Source of the DNA: an uncultured Acidimicrobiaceae bacterium
Lineage (GTDB): Bacteria; Actinomycetota; Acidimicrobiia; Acidimicrobiales; RAAP-2
Length of the DNA stretch: 10,697 nucleotides
Reading direction: 5' to 3'
Assembly: GCA_937894805.1 (NCBI GenBank)
Contig: CALAYR010000023.1
Span: forward strand, 1-10,697
Shown piece by piece: positions 1 to 7,610 of this stretch. Positions within the stretch are counted from its first letter, which is position 1. Each line of letters starts with the position of its first letter. A model generated the notes under the pieces. It had not been told where the DNA came from. It ran no database searches and worked only from the letters and a program-made list of their open reading frames with translations. Position numbers and translations under genes: made by a program.

Positions 1-42
1 CGGGAGCGACCACCGAGCGCTCAGCGTGGAACTGTCCTGGCG

Positions 43-1275
43 CTAGTCGAGAGTCTTGTGTCGAGTCTCCGGCAGGCGCCATAGAACTAAGAGCGTCGGC
101 AGGAGTGGCAGGAATGTCACGAGACTGGGCACTCGAAGCGCACTCACGCTGTGATCGCTGGCCACCAAATTTGCCACCACGCCAAAAAAGAACAGTCCGA
201 AGGTGGCGCCGAGAACACCGGCGACCACAATCCACCCACCGACGGTGGCACGGACCCGTCGTGGGAACGTTTCATTAACGAGTGCGCTCGCCGCTGGAGC
301 CCAGAGAGCGGTAGCGAACACCCCGACGAGGTATCCCAACGTAAAGAGGTGACGACCACCGAAGTAGGCCAAACAGCTCGCGAGGCCCGAGCCAATCGCG
401 CCAACGCCGACGGTGGTCCGCCGACCGAAAGTATCCGAACTCCACCGACTTGCTATTAGCCCCACCAGGCCCGTGACGGAACTTCCAGTCACAACGACCG
501 CCACAAATTTCGGATCGATGTGCAAGATTCTCTCGCCGTAGACAAACGCAAAACCGTTCGCCGGACCGGAAATCACGCCAACGACAAAGGCCACCCACGC
601 GAGAATGAAGAGTGGCCGACGGAACTCTTGGGCGACCGATCCCAATTTGCTCACTCGCTCCGTCGCACGATCCAGCTGGTGCGTCTCCTCCACTTTGCGG
701 ATTAATGGTTGGATGAGAATTGCGGGCACCAGTGCGAGGGCAAAGAGGATTCGAAAAGAGTTGGGACCACGAAAGACACTGTGCAAAATGGCGGAAAGTC
801 CGGCGCCCATTCCCGCACCGGCGGAAATCCAAGCCAGATGACGGACACGATGGCGATCGGAACTCACCTCGACCGTAAGGACCTGGACCAACGTGTTGGC
901 CGTGGACAGCAGAGGGCGCGCACAGGCGAATAAAAGGACGAACCACCAATAGCCAGGACTGGCTGCGGCCGCCACCGTAAAGAGCAGGCCGAGCGTTAGT
1001 GCTCCTCGAAGTACTCGCACTCGACCGAAGTGGTCCCCCATGGCGCTCAACGGCAGTGCACCGAGCGATGCCAAACGGAGGAGTCCCATGCCAAGGCCCA
1101 AAACGCCCGCCGAGATACCTACCACCCCCGTCAAAGAGGTTCCCTCGTTAAAGGATCCGAAGTGCTTGGCGACGTCACCCAGCGAAGAGATTGCTCCAAA
1201 CTGGCCAAACGATGCCGCCACGGCGATCAAGACCAATGTGACCGTAGGTTTGGGACTTCGCACGGCTTTCGCCAT
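43..1275 (-). CDS. MFS transporter, 12-helix type
   Basis: Major facilitator superfamily permease of 410 residues, the usual size for a 12-helix member. The signature motif A between helices 2 and 3 is clear (GDHFGRVRVLR, residues 80-90), and its second-half copy is at about 280-286 (SDTFGRR), as expected from the internal duplication. The protein ends in LPETRHKTLD, like the PET-type end of many MFS carriers. A basic and acidic loop at about 193-220 separates the two six-helix halves. The ATG (1273-1275) overlaps the TAA stop of the reductase gene upstream as TAATG, and I see no Shine-Dalgarno sequence, so translation is probably coupled. The substrate cannot be read from the sequence. Its partner suggests export or import of a small organic compound handled by the reductase, which is inference. 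No terminator is visible in the 42 bases after the stop. Confidence 0.9.
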   Translation of the reverse strand: MAKAVRSPKPTVTLVLIAVAASFGQFGAISSLGDVAKHFGSFNEGTSLTGVVGISAGVLGLGMGLLRLASLGALPLSAMGDHFGRVRVLRGALTLGLLFTVAAAASPGYWWFVLLFACARPLLSTANTLVQVLTVEVSSDRHRVRHLAWISAGAGMGAGLSAILHSVFRGPNSFRILFALALVPAILIQPLIRKVEETHQLDRATERVSKLGSVAQEFRRPLFILAWVAFVVGVISGPANGFAFVYGERILHIDPKFVAVVVTGSSVTGLVGLIASRWSSDTFGRRTTVGVGAIGSGLASCLAYFGGRHLFTLGYLVGVFATALWAPAASALVNETFPRRVRATVGGWIVVAGVLGATFGLFFFGVVANLVASDHSVSALRVPSLVTFLPLLPTLLVLWRLPETRHKTLD

Positions 1276-2300
1276 TAAGTGAGCTGGACGGAGTCGTCCA
1301 CCACTACCAGCGTCTTGCCGTGATTGCCACCGGAGAAGAGAAGATTTAGGGCGTCAGGCGCATTTTCTAAACCGACCACGAGATGCTCTTGGTGCCGCAA
1401 GGTACCGTTCAGCACCATGGTCGCCAATTCGAGCTGGGCCTCGGCGGAACGACTCATGTAGTCAAGGACAATGAAGCCCTCCATTCGAGCGCGACGCATG
1501 ATCAACATGGTGTGATTCTTCAGTCCCGCGAACTCAGTCATGTTGTTGTACTGCGAAATTGCGCCACAGAGCACCACGCGCCCGTGCATCGCAATGTTCA
1601 TGAGTACTGCGTCAAGCACCTCGCCTCCAACGTTGTCGAAGTAAACGTCGACACCCTTGGGGCAGGCTTCGCGAAGTCGTCTGGCCAGGTGGGGCTCGCG
1701 GTAGTCCAAGCACTCATCAAAACCGTAGAGTTCCACGACTTCGGCACATTTTTCTGGTCCGCCAGCGATTCCCACGACCTTCTTGGCGCCACGAGCTTTG
1801 GCAATCTGTCCGGCTACCGAACCGGTGGCACCGGCCGCACCCGAGACCACGACGACATCCCCGGCCTTGAAGGCTCCGACATCGGTAAGGCCGTAAAAGG
1901 CCGTAATGCCGGTCACGCCGAGCACGTTCATCACGATGGGAAGCGTTAAGCCGGTCCCCTTAGGCACTACCGAGAACTTGTTCGAAGCATCAGCAATGGC
2001 CCACTCCTGCCAACCCGTCATGCCGATCACGATGTCGCCGACTTGATAGGCATCGGTGCGTGACTCAACGACCACTCCGCCACCACCGCCTCGGATTACG
2101 GCGCCAATCTCGATTGGAGGCAAGTATCCCGGGGCATCGTTCATCCATGTTCGGATTGTGGGGTCGATAGACAAGAGTCCTACTCGAATGAGCGCTTGAC
2201 CCTCGCCACAGACAGGCTTATCGCCAACAACCACGGCAGTTGTCGAACTGTCAACCAGTCCATCGGGACGCTTTGTTAAGACCACTTGACGATTCTGCAC
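1275..2300 (-). CDS. NADPH-dependent medium-chain reductase, CurA/PTGR-like (zinc-independent MDR)
   Basis: A 341-residue medium-chain dehydrogenase/reductase of the family that includes E. coli CurA and prostaglandin/leukotriene reductases, which reduce the C=C bond of alpha,beta-unsaturated aldehydes and ketones with NADPH. The family is recognised by the early SIDPTIRTWMND segment (44-55), the nucleotide-binding loop SGAAGATGSVAG (153-164), FDNVGGEVLD (221-230), RVVLCGAISQYN (241-252) and the C-terminal GGNHGKTLVV (324-333). The length matches the roughly 340-residue family, and there is no zinc-binding Cys/His set, as usual for this branch. The start is GTG at 2298-2300, with only a weak GGTG six bases upstream. 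An ATG further upstream runs into a stop after three codons, so it is not an alternative. A second GTG lies five codons inside. The stop overlaps the MFS ATG. The role in detoxifying reactive carbonyls is known for the family and inferred here. Confidence 0.92.
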   Translation of the reverse strand: MQNRQVVLTKRPDGLVDSSTTAVVVGDKPVCGEGQALIRVGLLSIDPTIRTWMNDAPGYLPPIEIGAVIRGGGGGVVVESRTDAYQVGDIVIGMTGWQEWAIADASNKFSVVPKGTGLTLPIVMNVLGVTGITAFYGLTDVGAFKAGDVVVVSGAAGATGSVAGQIAKARGAKKVVGIAGGPEKCAEVVELYGFDECLDYREPHLARRLREACPKGVDVYFDNVGGEVLDAVLMNIAMHGRVVLCGAISQYNNMTEFAGLKNHTMLIMRRARMEGFIVLDYMSRSAEAQLELATMVLNGTLRHQEHLVVGLENAPDALNLLFSGGNHGKTLVVVDDSVQLT

Positions 2301-2372
2301 GGATTACACCAATCTCTAAAAATTCATTTCTGGGCGCAACACTAGCTATCGCACCAGTCAATCTGGCGAAGA

Positions 2373-5198
2373 TTACATCGAAGCTGAGTGTGCAGTAAGG
2401 ATGTAGCGCACCACGCGGTTCGGACCATGCTCGAGCACGAACACGCTGCCCTTGGCGTCAGAGACAATTGCCATTGGTTGCGCCGCGTCACCATTCGCTT
2501 CAGAAACAATCTGGGCACCGAGCGAGTTCATGTACTCCCATACGCGTTGAGCACCAGTTTCAACGAAGAAAATGTTACCCAAGGCGTCAGCGGTGATTCC
2601 CGAAGGCTTGTCGAGACCACCTTGAATCAGGATTGGCTTCTGTCCTGAGATGATGCGAATAACTGAACCGTCCTTGTGGCCAGTGCCGCCCAAACTCACG
2701 TTGACATAACCAAAAGCGTCTTTGCAAATGTCCGTTGGATTATCCAGGCCACCGACCCACAGCTTGGCAACGCCTTGCCTGGTAATCGTGAGGACATTTC
2801 CATACTTCGTCTGGACGCCAAGGAGGCCACCGTACCCATCAGAGGCGAGAGCTGTAATGCCATCAAGACCCTTGACCAGGATCTTCTTGTCGCCATTTTT
2901 GAGCACCTGATAAATCGTTCCCGTATTGGGCTCCGATACGTAGATTTCGTCCAAGGACGTAACAGCAATTCCGTGCGGGTGATCAAACCCCGTAGCCAGA
3001 ACAACTCGCTTCGTAGGTGAAAGCTGCTCAACGGTGCCACCGCGCTGGCTAACAACAATCGCGTCACCATTCTTGAGCAGGCCAACGGCCGTTCCATTCG
3101 TACTCGGTGCGGTGTTGTACTTTTCACGAATATAGAGCGGGGTGATAACCGAAATTTCGCTGGTTACCTGATTGGCCACAAAGGCGTGACCCGAGCCATT
3201 TACTGCGAGCGCAGTGGGGTGGGCAAATTCACCCTCCACCATGACCTCTTCACCGTTAGCGCGGTATTGAAGCACTTCATCCCGTCCAGTGTTAGCGATG
3301 AACACGTTGTTGGCCGAGTCGACAGCGACACCGGAGGGGTGGTCCAGGCCGGCCTTGTAGATGGTCCGGGTGCCGGCCGTGCCGTCTTCCGTCGCCGCAA
3401 ACTTTAAAACGATGCCGCGGCCAGTGTCGGTTACCCAGACATTGCCGAAGGGGTCGATGAACACAGCCTGGGGGTTCTGGAGGTCGGAAGTAAATACTTC
3501 TTGGTTGCCCTGCTTGTCGACTGTCACTATCTGACCATGACCACTATCAGCCACGTAGACACGACACTTACGATCGACTGCGATACCCGTTGGTGTCTTG
3601 AAACCGTGACCGACGGAACGCTGCGCCGTCGAGTTGGCGGCATACGCTCTCATTTGATACCGGAAAGCTGGCGCAATTGCTTGGGCCGGATGCACGTCGA
3701 TCCGAAGGACCCGGTTATGTCCGGCGTCCGCCACGTAGACAACCTCTTTCGAGGTGGAGGGGTCGGCTACGGCCGAGTAAGGGTGAAGCAAACCACTACC
3801 AATCGTGCTTCGCACTCCATCGAGTCCGACGCGGACGACTCGGTTGTTACCCGCATCGGCGATGTAGGTCGTGTTGAGAGCACTTACAGAGACACCTTGA
3901 GGGCTGGAGTAACTCTTGGCTTCAATGTGCACAAAGTCCTGAGAAACCAAGAACAGACCCAAAACCACGACGAAGCCAGAGGCCCGTGTCCACCAACTGG
4001 GATCAAGATCCTCTTCGGTATCGGTTACTCGCTTGGCACCTTCGAGGGTGGCGAAAACGGCGGTGACGGTAGCCAGGGAAATTGCGAGCCAGCCCAGGAT
4101 GTCCGAACCACTTACAAATTTGCCATTCAGCACCTTCATGGCGTACTGCGAGAAGATCAAAATCACAAAGATTTTGAAGAGATCCCTCGGGACAAACCGG
4201 AAAATAGCACTCGGGCGAATAAAGCGTTCGCCGAGAACACCAAATTTTTCTGTCAGCAGATAAACAACCCAGACAACTGGTGTTTGCCACATCCAGCCCA
4301 TGATTTCCCAAATGAGGACAAAGGCGAATAGTGACGTGAAGGTCTTTAGCGCCCGATCGACGATTGGTGGTCGCGAGACCTGTTGGGCCGACTCAATTGG
4401 CGCGAATTGTCGATGTAGAAAGAGCTCAGTCGCTACGCGAATCAGCATTGCCAAGGCCACGATGATTTTGATGGCGACCATGTGCTCTTGAATCGTGACG
4501 CCAGCAATCCCCTGTTGGTACGCGCCAGCGAGAGAAGGCATCAGCGCGGGCATTGACCCGAGAATCAGAATCGTCAGGAATGGCAGGACCAAGAAATCTG
4601 CCGCCAACATATAAAACTTGCGAAAACCGACTTCATCTTCGATGACCACTATGGGGCGCATTTTTTCTGCGAGTTGCGGTGCAATAAACCATAGGAGCGC
4701 GACACCGAAAAGGCCAGTGAACGCATAGAGCATGCCTTGTGATCCGGTTGGTCCTGTTACGAGATGGCTCGAAAAGAAATGGCCCGAGAGAATCACGCCA
4801 GTGGCGAAAACGAGAAATCCAATGAGACCGGAGAACGCGTCAAGGACGCCAAGCGCCATCATGGCCACACAGAGCGTGAAGCTCGGTGCTATGGCCATTC
4901 CTTGAGTATCAAATACGGACAGGATGCCGAGAACGAACGCGAGTGCAGGGAGTGCGAGGTAGGCGTTACCAAGCAGAGATCGCAGGTAGATACCGTCGTT
5001 AAACGGCTGACCGATTAACGGGGAAATCTGCTGCAGATGGTTTCCAAACCAGGTATTGAAGCGATCAACGATGTGCCGACCACCAATACCCGGTGCAGGT
5101 GGTGCCCCAGGCTTATGACCGCGCGCCAACTTCGCGGCGTGTGCAATTTCGATGTCGGCCGCGAGGCTCCCCGCGTGGGCGCTTTCGAACATTGACAT
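2373..5198 (-). CDS. Polytopic membrane protein with C-terminal NHL-repeat beta-propeller region
   Basis: A 941-residue protein that I do not recognise as a named family. Residues 1-75 are hydrophilic. About ten or eleven hydrophobic segments follow, at roughly 79-96, 105-143 (two), 157-174, 196-221, 240-261, 286-316 (one or two), 341-357, 367-386 and 406-423. From about 432 to the end there are about twelve NHL-type units, such as GVSVSALNTTYIADAGNNRV, GIAVDRKCRVYVADSGHGQI and GITADALGNIFFVETGAQRV. Twelve would fit two six-bladed propellers. The loop before the last helix (EGAKRVTDTEEDLDPSWW) looks cytoplasmic, so the propeller is probably outside the membrane. The ATG overlaps the TAA of the upstream repetitive-protein gene as TAATG, and a good GAGGGA ribosome site lies eight bases before it. 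NHL propellers often bind proteins or glycans, or act as enzymes. A surface role with the upstream product is inference. Confidence 0.88.
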   Translation of the reverse strand: MSMFESAHAGSLAADIEIAHAAKLARGHKPGAPPAPGIGGRHIVDRFNTWFGNHLQQISPLIGQPFNDGIYLRSLLGNAYLALPALAFVLGILSVFDTQGMAIAPSFTLCVAMMALGVLDAFSGLIGFLVFATGVILSGHFFSSHLVTGPTGSQGMLYAFTGLFGVALLWFIAPQLAEKMRPIVVIEDEVGFRKFYMLAADFLVLPFLTILILGSMPALMPSLAGAYQQGIAGVTIQEHMVAIKIIVALAMLIRVATELFLHRQFAPIESAQQVSRPPIVDRALKTFTSLFAFVLIWEIMGWMWQTPVVWVVYLLTEKFGVLGERFIRPSAIFRFVPRDLFKIFVILIFSQYAMKVLNGKFVSGSDILGWLAISLATVTAVFATLEGAKRVTDTEEDLDPSWWTRASGFVVVLGLFLVSQDFVHIEAKSYSSPQGVSVSALNTTYIADAGNNRVVRVGLDGVRSTIGSGLLHPYSAVADPSTSKEVVYVADAGHNRVLRIDVHPAQAIAPAFRYQMRAYAANSTAQRSVGHGFKTPTGIAVDRKCRVYVADSGHGQIVTVDKQGNQEVFTSDLQNPQAVFIDPFGNVWVTDTGRGIVLKFAATEDGTAGTRTIYKAGLDHPSGVAVDSANNVFIANTGRDEVLQYRANGEEVMVEGEFAHPTALAVNGSGHAFVANQVTSEISVITPLYIREKYNTAPSTNGTAVGLLKNGDAIVVSQRGGTVEQLSPTKRVVLATGFDHPHGIAVTSLDEIYVSEPNTGTIYQVLKNGDKKILVKGLDGITALASDGYGGLLGVQTKYGNVLTITRQGVAKLWVGGLDNPTDICKDAFGYVNVSLGGTGHKDGSVIRIISGQKPILIQGGLDKPSGITADALGNIFFVETGAQRVWEYMNSLGAQIVSEANGDAAQPMAIVSDAKGSVFVLEHGPNRVVRYILTAHSASM

Positions 5199-7336
5199 TA
5201 GTTAGATCCCTCTGGGCCACCTGGAGATGTACCGCCGGCTCCCTCGCCGTCAGATGGTCCTCCATCGTTACTTTGTCCAGAGCCCGAACCCCCACCGGAG
5301 CCTGAGCCACTACCGCCACCGGAGCCTGAGCCACTACCGCCACCAGAGCCAGAGCCACTACTGCCACCAGAGCCTGAGCCGCCGCCTGAGCCACTTCCAC
5401 TACCGCTACCGCTACCGGAGCCACTGCCGCCGCCTGAGCCACTTCCACCGCCTGAGCTTGGACCCGAGCCCGAGCCGCTACCTGAGGCCGGACGTGAACC
5501 TGAACCGGAGCTACTGCCTGATCCCGATCCGCTACCCGAACTTGAGCTACTGCCTGATCCCGAGCCGCTACCTGAACCTGAGCTGCCACCAGAACCACTC
5601 GTTGAGCCAGAACCACTACTTGAGCTAGATCCCGGACTACTACTAGTTCCCCCACTAGAAGGCGCATTGCCGCTGGATGGCGTACTGCCGCTGGATGGAG
5701 TCGGAGCGGCAGGCTCAGACTGTGCTGGGGATGGTGTTGACGGCGCTCCGCCGCCTGATGGTGCCCCACCGCCCGAAGGCGCTCCGCCACCCGAAGGCGC
5801 TCCGCCACCCGATGGTGCCGATGGTGCAACTGGACGAGAGGCAGGGCCACTGCCACTCGATGGAGGCGCGGGTTCAGAAGCTGCTGGCGTGGATGGTGCT
5901 GATGGTGCTCCGCCACCCGATGGTGCTCCACCGCCCGAAGGCGCTCCGCCACCCGATGGTGCTGATGGTGCTGATGGTGCTGATGGTGCTGATGGTGCTG
6001 ATGGTGCTGATGGTGCGACTGGACGTGGCGCTGGAGCACCGCCACCCGTTGGTGGCGCGGGCTCGGCTGCAGCTGGTGCTGCTGGTGCTGCTGGTGCCGA
6101 TGGAGCGACTGGGCGTGGCGCTGCGGTACCGCCACCAGATGTCGGTGTGGGCTCGGCAGCTGGGGTAGGCGCAACTGGACGTGGCGCTGGCGTACCGCCA
6201 CCAGATGGTGCTCCACCACCGGTCGGCGCTCCACCACCCGTAGGAGGTCCGCTTGGGGTAGTCGGCACGCGTGGGGCTGTGGGAGTTGGTGCCTGAGGCA
6301 CGCCACCGCCCGATGGGATACCACCACCAACGGGGATTCCTCCACCTGTTGGGATCGTTGGAGGCAGGCGAGTCGCCGCCGACGCTGCGGCGCTGGCTGA
6401 ACTTGCGGCCGCGCTAGCGGAAGAGGCTGCTGCTGCGGCACTCGTTGCAGCAGCAGCACTAGTCGCTGCGGCTGCGGCCGCTGTAGTTACAGCTGCCACG
6501 GCAGTTACCGAAGAAGCGGCTTTTTGCACCGAAGACGGTGTCGAGTCAATCTTTGGAGGAATCGTCGTGGTCGACTGGGCTACAAAAATCGTCGTAGTCG
6601 TGACCTGTTCCGGCGTCGTCACCGGAGGAACTGTCGTTTCAGGTGGTGCCAGCGTCGTTGTTGTGACCTGGCCAGGAATCGTCGTCGGTGGTTCCGTCGT
6701 AGGAGTAGTCGTATCGGGCACCGTGGTAGTCGTGGTGTCCGGAATGGTCGTCGTTGTGGTCGTGATGATGGTCGTGGTCGTCGTAGTGGTCACAGGACAC
6801 GGCTTGGTTGTGAAGGTAAAGGTTCCGCTCACTGGGGACTTCGTATACGAAACATTCGCACCGGAGCCATTTTTCTTCGACTTCACACCGGTAATTCGAA
6901 TTCGCACTTGACCACGAGGAACAGCAACTCGGCGACCACCGTTTATAGATACCCAAACATTTGTTGTAATGCCGCAGCGAACGGCCGTACCGGACTCTTC
7001 GGAGTAGACGGAGATATTGATTTCGGCACAGCCGTTGGAGTCGACCAAAATTCGCTTGTATTCGACATCGTTGAGATAAATGGTGACGTAGTTTCTCGAT
7101 TGGTTCGTGGTGTTGGGAACGTCAAAGCCACACATAAATACTGTGGGCGATGTTCCACCGTCTGGGATCGGATTAATTCGACCGGGATACGTCGGGCCAT
7201 TGGGAAGGGCATCTGGTCCGGGGTAGCCACCAGCGATGGCGATTCCGGGGTTTAGACCGTACGAAACAACACCCAGGATGGCAGCGATCGCGAATCCAAT
7301 CAGCGAGCCGCGGTAGCGATGGCGAGGCTGTTTCAT
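5198..7336 (-). CDS. Exported repetitive Thr/Pro-, Ala/Ser-, Pro- and Ser/Gly-rich envelope protein
   Basis: A 712-residue protein of no family I recognise. It has a basic N-terminus, a hydrophobic stretch and a likely signal peptidase site after AIA (about residue 35). Residues 60-181 look like an all-beta domain with four cysteines (69, 103, 121, 180) that could form two disulfides. Then come a Thr/Pro linker (about 182-262, with TTTTTT runs), an Ala/Ser-rich segment (270-322), Pro-rich repeats (SGGGAP, APS and a recurring PRPVAP, about 325-560) and a Ser-Gly tail (about 565-688). The end is acidic (SDGEGAGG). There is no LPXTG motif and no C-terminal membrane helix, so anchoring is by another route or through a partner. 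The ATG at 7334-7336 has no clear Shine-Dalgarno sequence. The Thr- and Ser-rich parts look suited to wall spanning or O-glycosylation, which is inference from composition. It is the first gene of the TAATG-joined pair. Confidence 0.85.
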   Translation of the reverse strand: MKQPRHRYRGSLIGFAIAAILGVVSYGLNPGIAIAGGYPGPDALPNGPTYPGRINPIPDGGTSPTVFMCGFDVPNTTNQSRNYVTIYLNDVEYKRILVDSNGCAEINISVYSEESGTAVRCGITTNVWVSINGGRRVAVPRGQVRIRITGVKSKKNGSGANVSYTKSPVSGTFTFTTKPCPVTTTTTTTIITTTTTTIPDTTTTTVPDTTTPTTEPPTTIPGQVTTTTLAPPETTVPPVTTPEQVTTTTIFVAQSTTTIPPKIDSTPSSVQKAASSVTAVAAVTTAAAAAATSAAAATSAAAAASSASAAASSASAAASAATRLPPTIPTGGGIPVGGGIPSGGGVPQAPTPTAPRVPTTPSGPPTGGGAPTGGGAPSGGGTPAPRPVAPTPAAEPTPTSGGGTAAPRPVAPSAPAAPAAPAAAEPAPPTGGGAPAPRPVAPSAPSAPSAPSAPSAPSAPSGGGAPSGGGAPSGGGAPSAPSTPAASEPAPPSSGSGPASRPVAPSAPSGGGAPSGGGAPSGGGAPSGGGAPSTPSPAQSEPAAPTPSSGSTPSSGNAPSSGGTSSSPGSSSSSGSGSTSGSGGSSGSGSGSGSGSSSSSGSGSGSGSSSGSGSRPASGSGSGSGPSSGGGSGSGGGSGSGSGSGSGSGSGGGSGSGGSSGSGSGGGSGSGSGGGSGSGSGGGSGSGQSNDGGPSDGEGAGGTSPGGPEGSN
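5207..5212 (-). promoter_or_regulatory. Ribosome binding site for the NHL membrane protein gene
   Basis: GAGGGA read on the minus strand, eight bases before the ATG at 5198, inside the last codons of the upstream gene. It supports this start and shows that the overlapped gene can also be entered independently of coupling. Confidence 0.55.
5277..5372 (-). repeat. 24-bp imperfect tandem repeats in the Ser-Gly tail
   Basis: About four 24-bp units encoding eight residues of Ser/Gly each. The plus-strand unit CCTGAGCCACTACCGCCACC followed by GGAG is at 5301-5324. The next two units (5325-5348, 5349-5372) differ at one or a few bases, and a degenerate unit precedes them at 5277-5300. Confidence 0.75.
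5742..5819 (-). repeat. 18-bp tandem repeats encoding SGGGAP
   Basis: Four 18-bp units (5742-5759, 5760-5777, 5778-5795, 5796-5813) plus a partial unit. The plus-strand form is GGCGCTCCGCCACCCGAA with a few third-position changes. They encode the SGGGAP hexapeptide at about residues 507-532 of the exported protein. Confidence 0.85.
5904..5957 (-). repeat. Second block of 18-bp SGGGAP repeats
   Basis: Three 18-bp units (5904-5921, 5922-5939, 5940-5957) of the same type as the block at 5742-5819. The last unit runs directly into the 9-bp APS repeat, so the two repeat types adjoin. Confidence 0.85.
5955..6016 (-). repeat. 9-bp tandem repeat encoding Ala-Pro-Ser
   Basis: About seven head-to-tail copies of GATGGTGCT (plus strand), identical except for the last base of the final copy. 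They encode the APS run at about residues 441-461. The near-identity at the DNA level, third positions included, points to recent expansion by slippage or unequal recombination. Confidence 0.9.
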
Positions 7337-7483
7337 GAGTATCAGTACTGACGCTACTACTCAAGATGGACTAGTGCCCGTCGGTTTGCCTGCTGGTCGC
7401 GACGCCAGATTTCCGAGCTAACGGGGATTTCACCAAAATCTCACGCAACTGTGGCTCGGAGGGTCATCAGAGAACCACCATCT

Positions 7484-7501
7484 TCGGGCTGGATTGCCCG
7501 A
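7484..7501 (-). terminator. Possible hairpin downstream of tRNA-Val
   Basis: On the minus strand TCGGGC-AATCCA-GCCCGA forms a six-pair stem with a six-base loop, 22 bases past the tRNA 3' end. No T-run follows, so it may be a weak terminator, a processing signal or chance. The rest of the 187-base gap 7337-7523 shows no convincing promoter or riboswitch. Confidence 0.25.
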
Positions 7502-7523
7502 GAGGGGCGGAAAATCATCGCGG

Positions 7524-7597
7524 TGGGCGCTGAGGGACTCGAACCCCCGACCTGCTGAGTGTAAATCAGCTGCTCTAACCAACTGAGCTAAGCGCCC
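7524..7597 (-). tRNA. tRNA-Val (anticodon UAC)
   Basis: A complete 74-base cloverleaf on the minus strand. The acceptor stem is GGGCGCT/AGCGCCC, and the D-stem is GCTC/GAGC around AGTTGGTTA. The anticodon stem GCTGA/TCAGC encloses the loop TTTACAC, giving anticodon TAC for valine GTA codons. The T-arm is GGGGG-TTCGAGT-CCCTC with one G-T pair. The discriminator base is A and the following bases read CCG, so the CCA end is not fully encoded and must be completed by the CCA-adding enzyme. It lies 13 bases after the stop of the phosphatase gene on the same strand, so it may be transcribed from that gene's promoter or from one inside it. Confidence 0.97.
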
Positions 7598-7610
7598 GCG
7601 TCTCTACAGC

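Noticed and set aside
2313..2339. Possible minus-strand promoter TTGCGC-N15-TAGAGA before the reductase gene
   Set aside because: The spacer is too short and both boxes match poorly.
2353..2367. Five-pair hairpin GCCAG-ATTGA-CTGGT after the membrane-propeller gene
   Set aside because: Short stem with one wobble pair and no T-run. It is not good enough to call a terminator.
5667..6296. Plus-strand open frame with ADG and PPPDGA repeats
   Set aside because: It is the reverse complement of the SGGGAP/APS repeats. There is no ribosome site, and it lies wholly antisense to a better-supported gene.
5113..6459. Long open frame of 448 codons on the minus strand inside the repetitive gene, rich in His, Gln, Val and Arg
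   Set aside because: It is the repeat DNA read in a second frame. It has no start context, no domain and extreme composition, while the other frame has a signal peptide and a TAATG junction.
7337..7450. GGCAAACC and GGTGAAATCC on the minus strand, reminiscent of cyclic di-GMP or cobalamin riboswitch cores
   Set aside because: The rest of the conserved core (for example the GCAAAGCC half of a GEMM motif, or a B12 box) is absent and no consistent stem set can be drawn.
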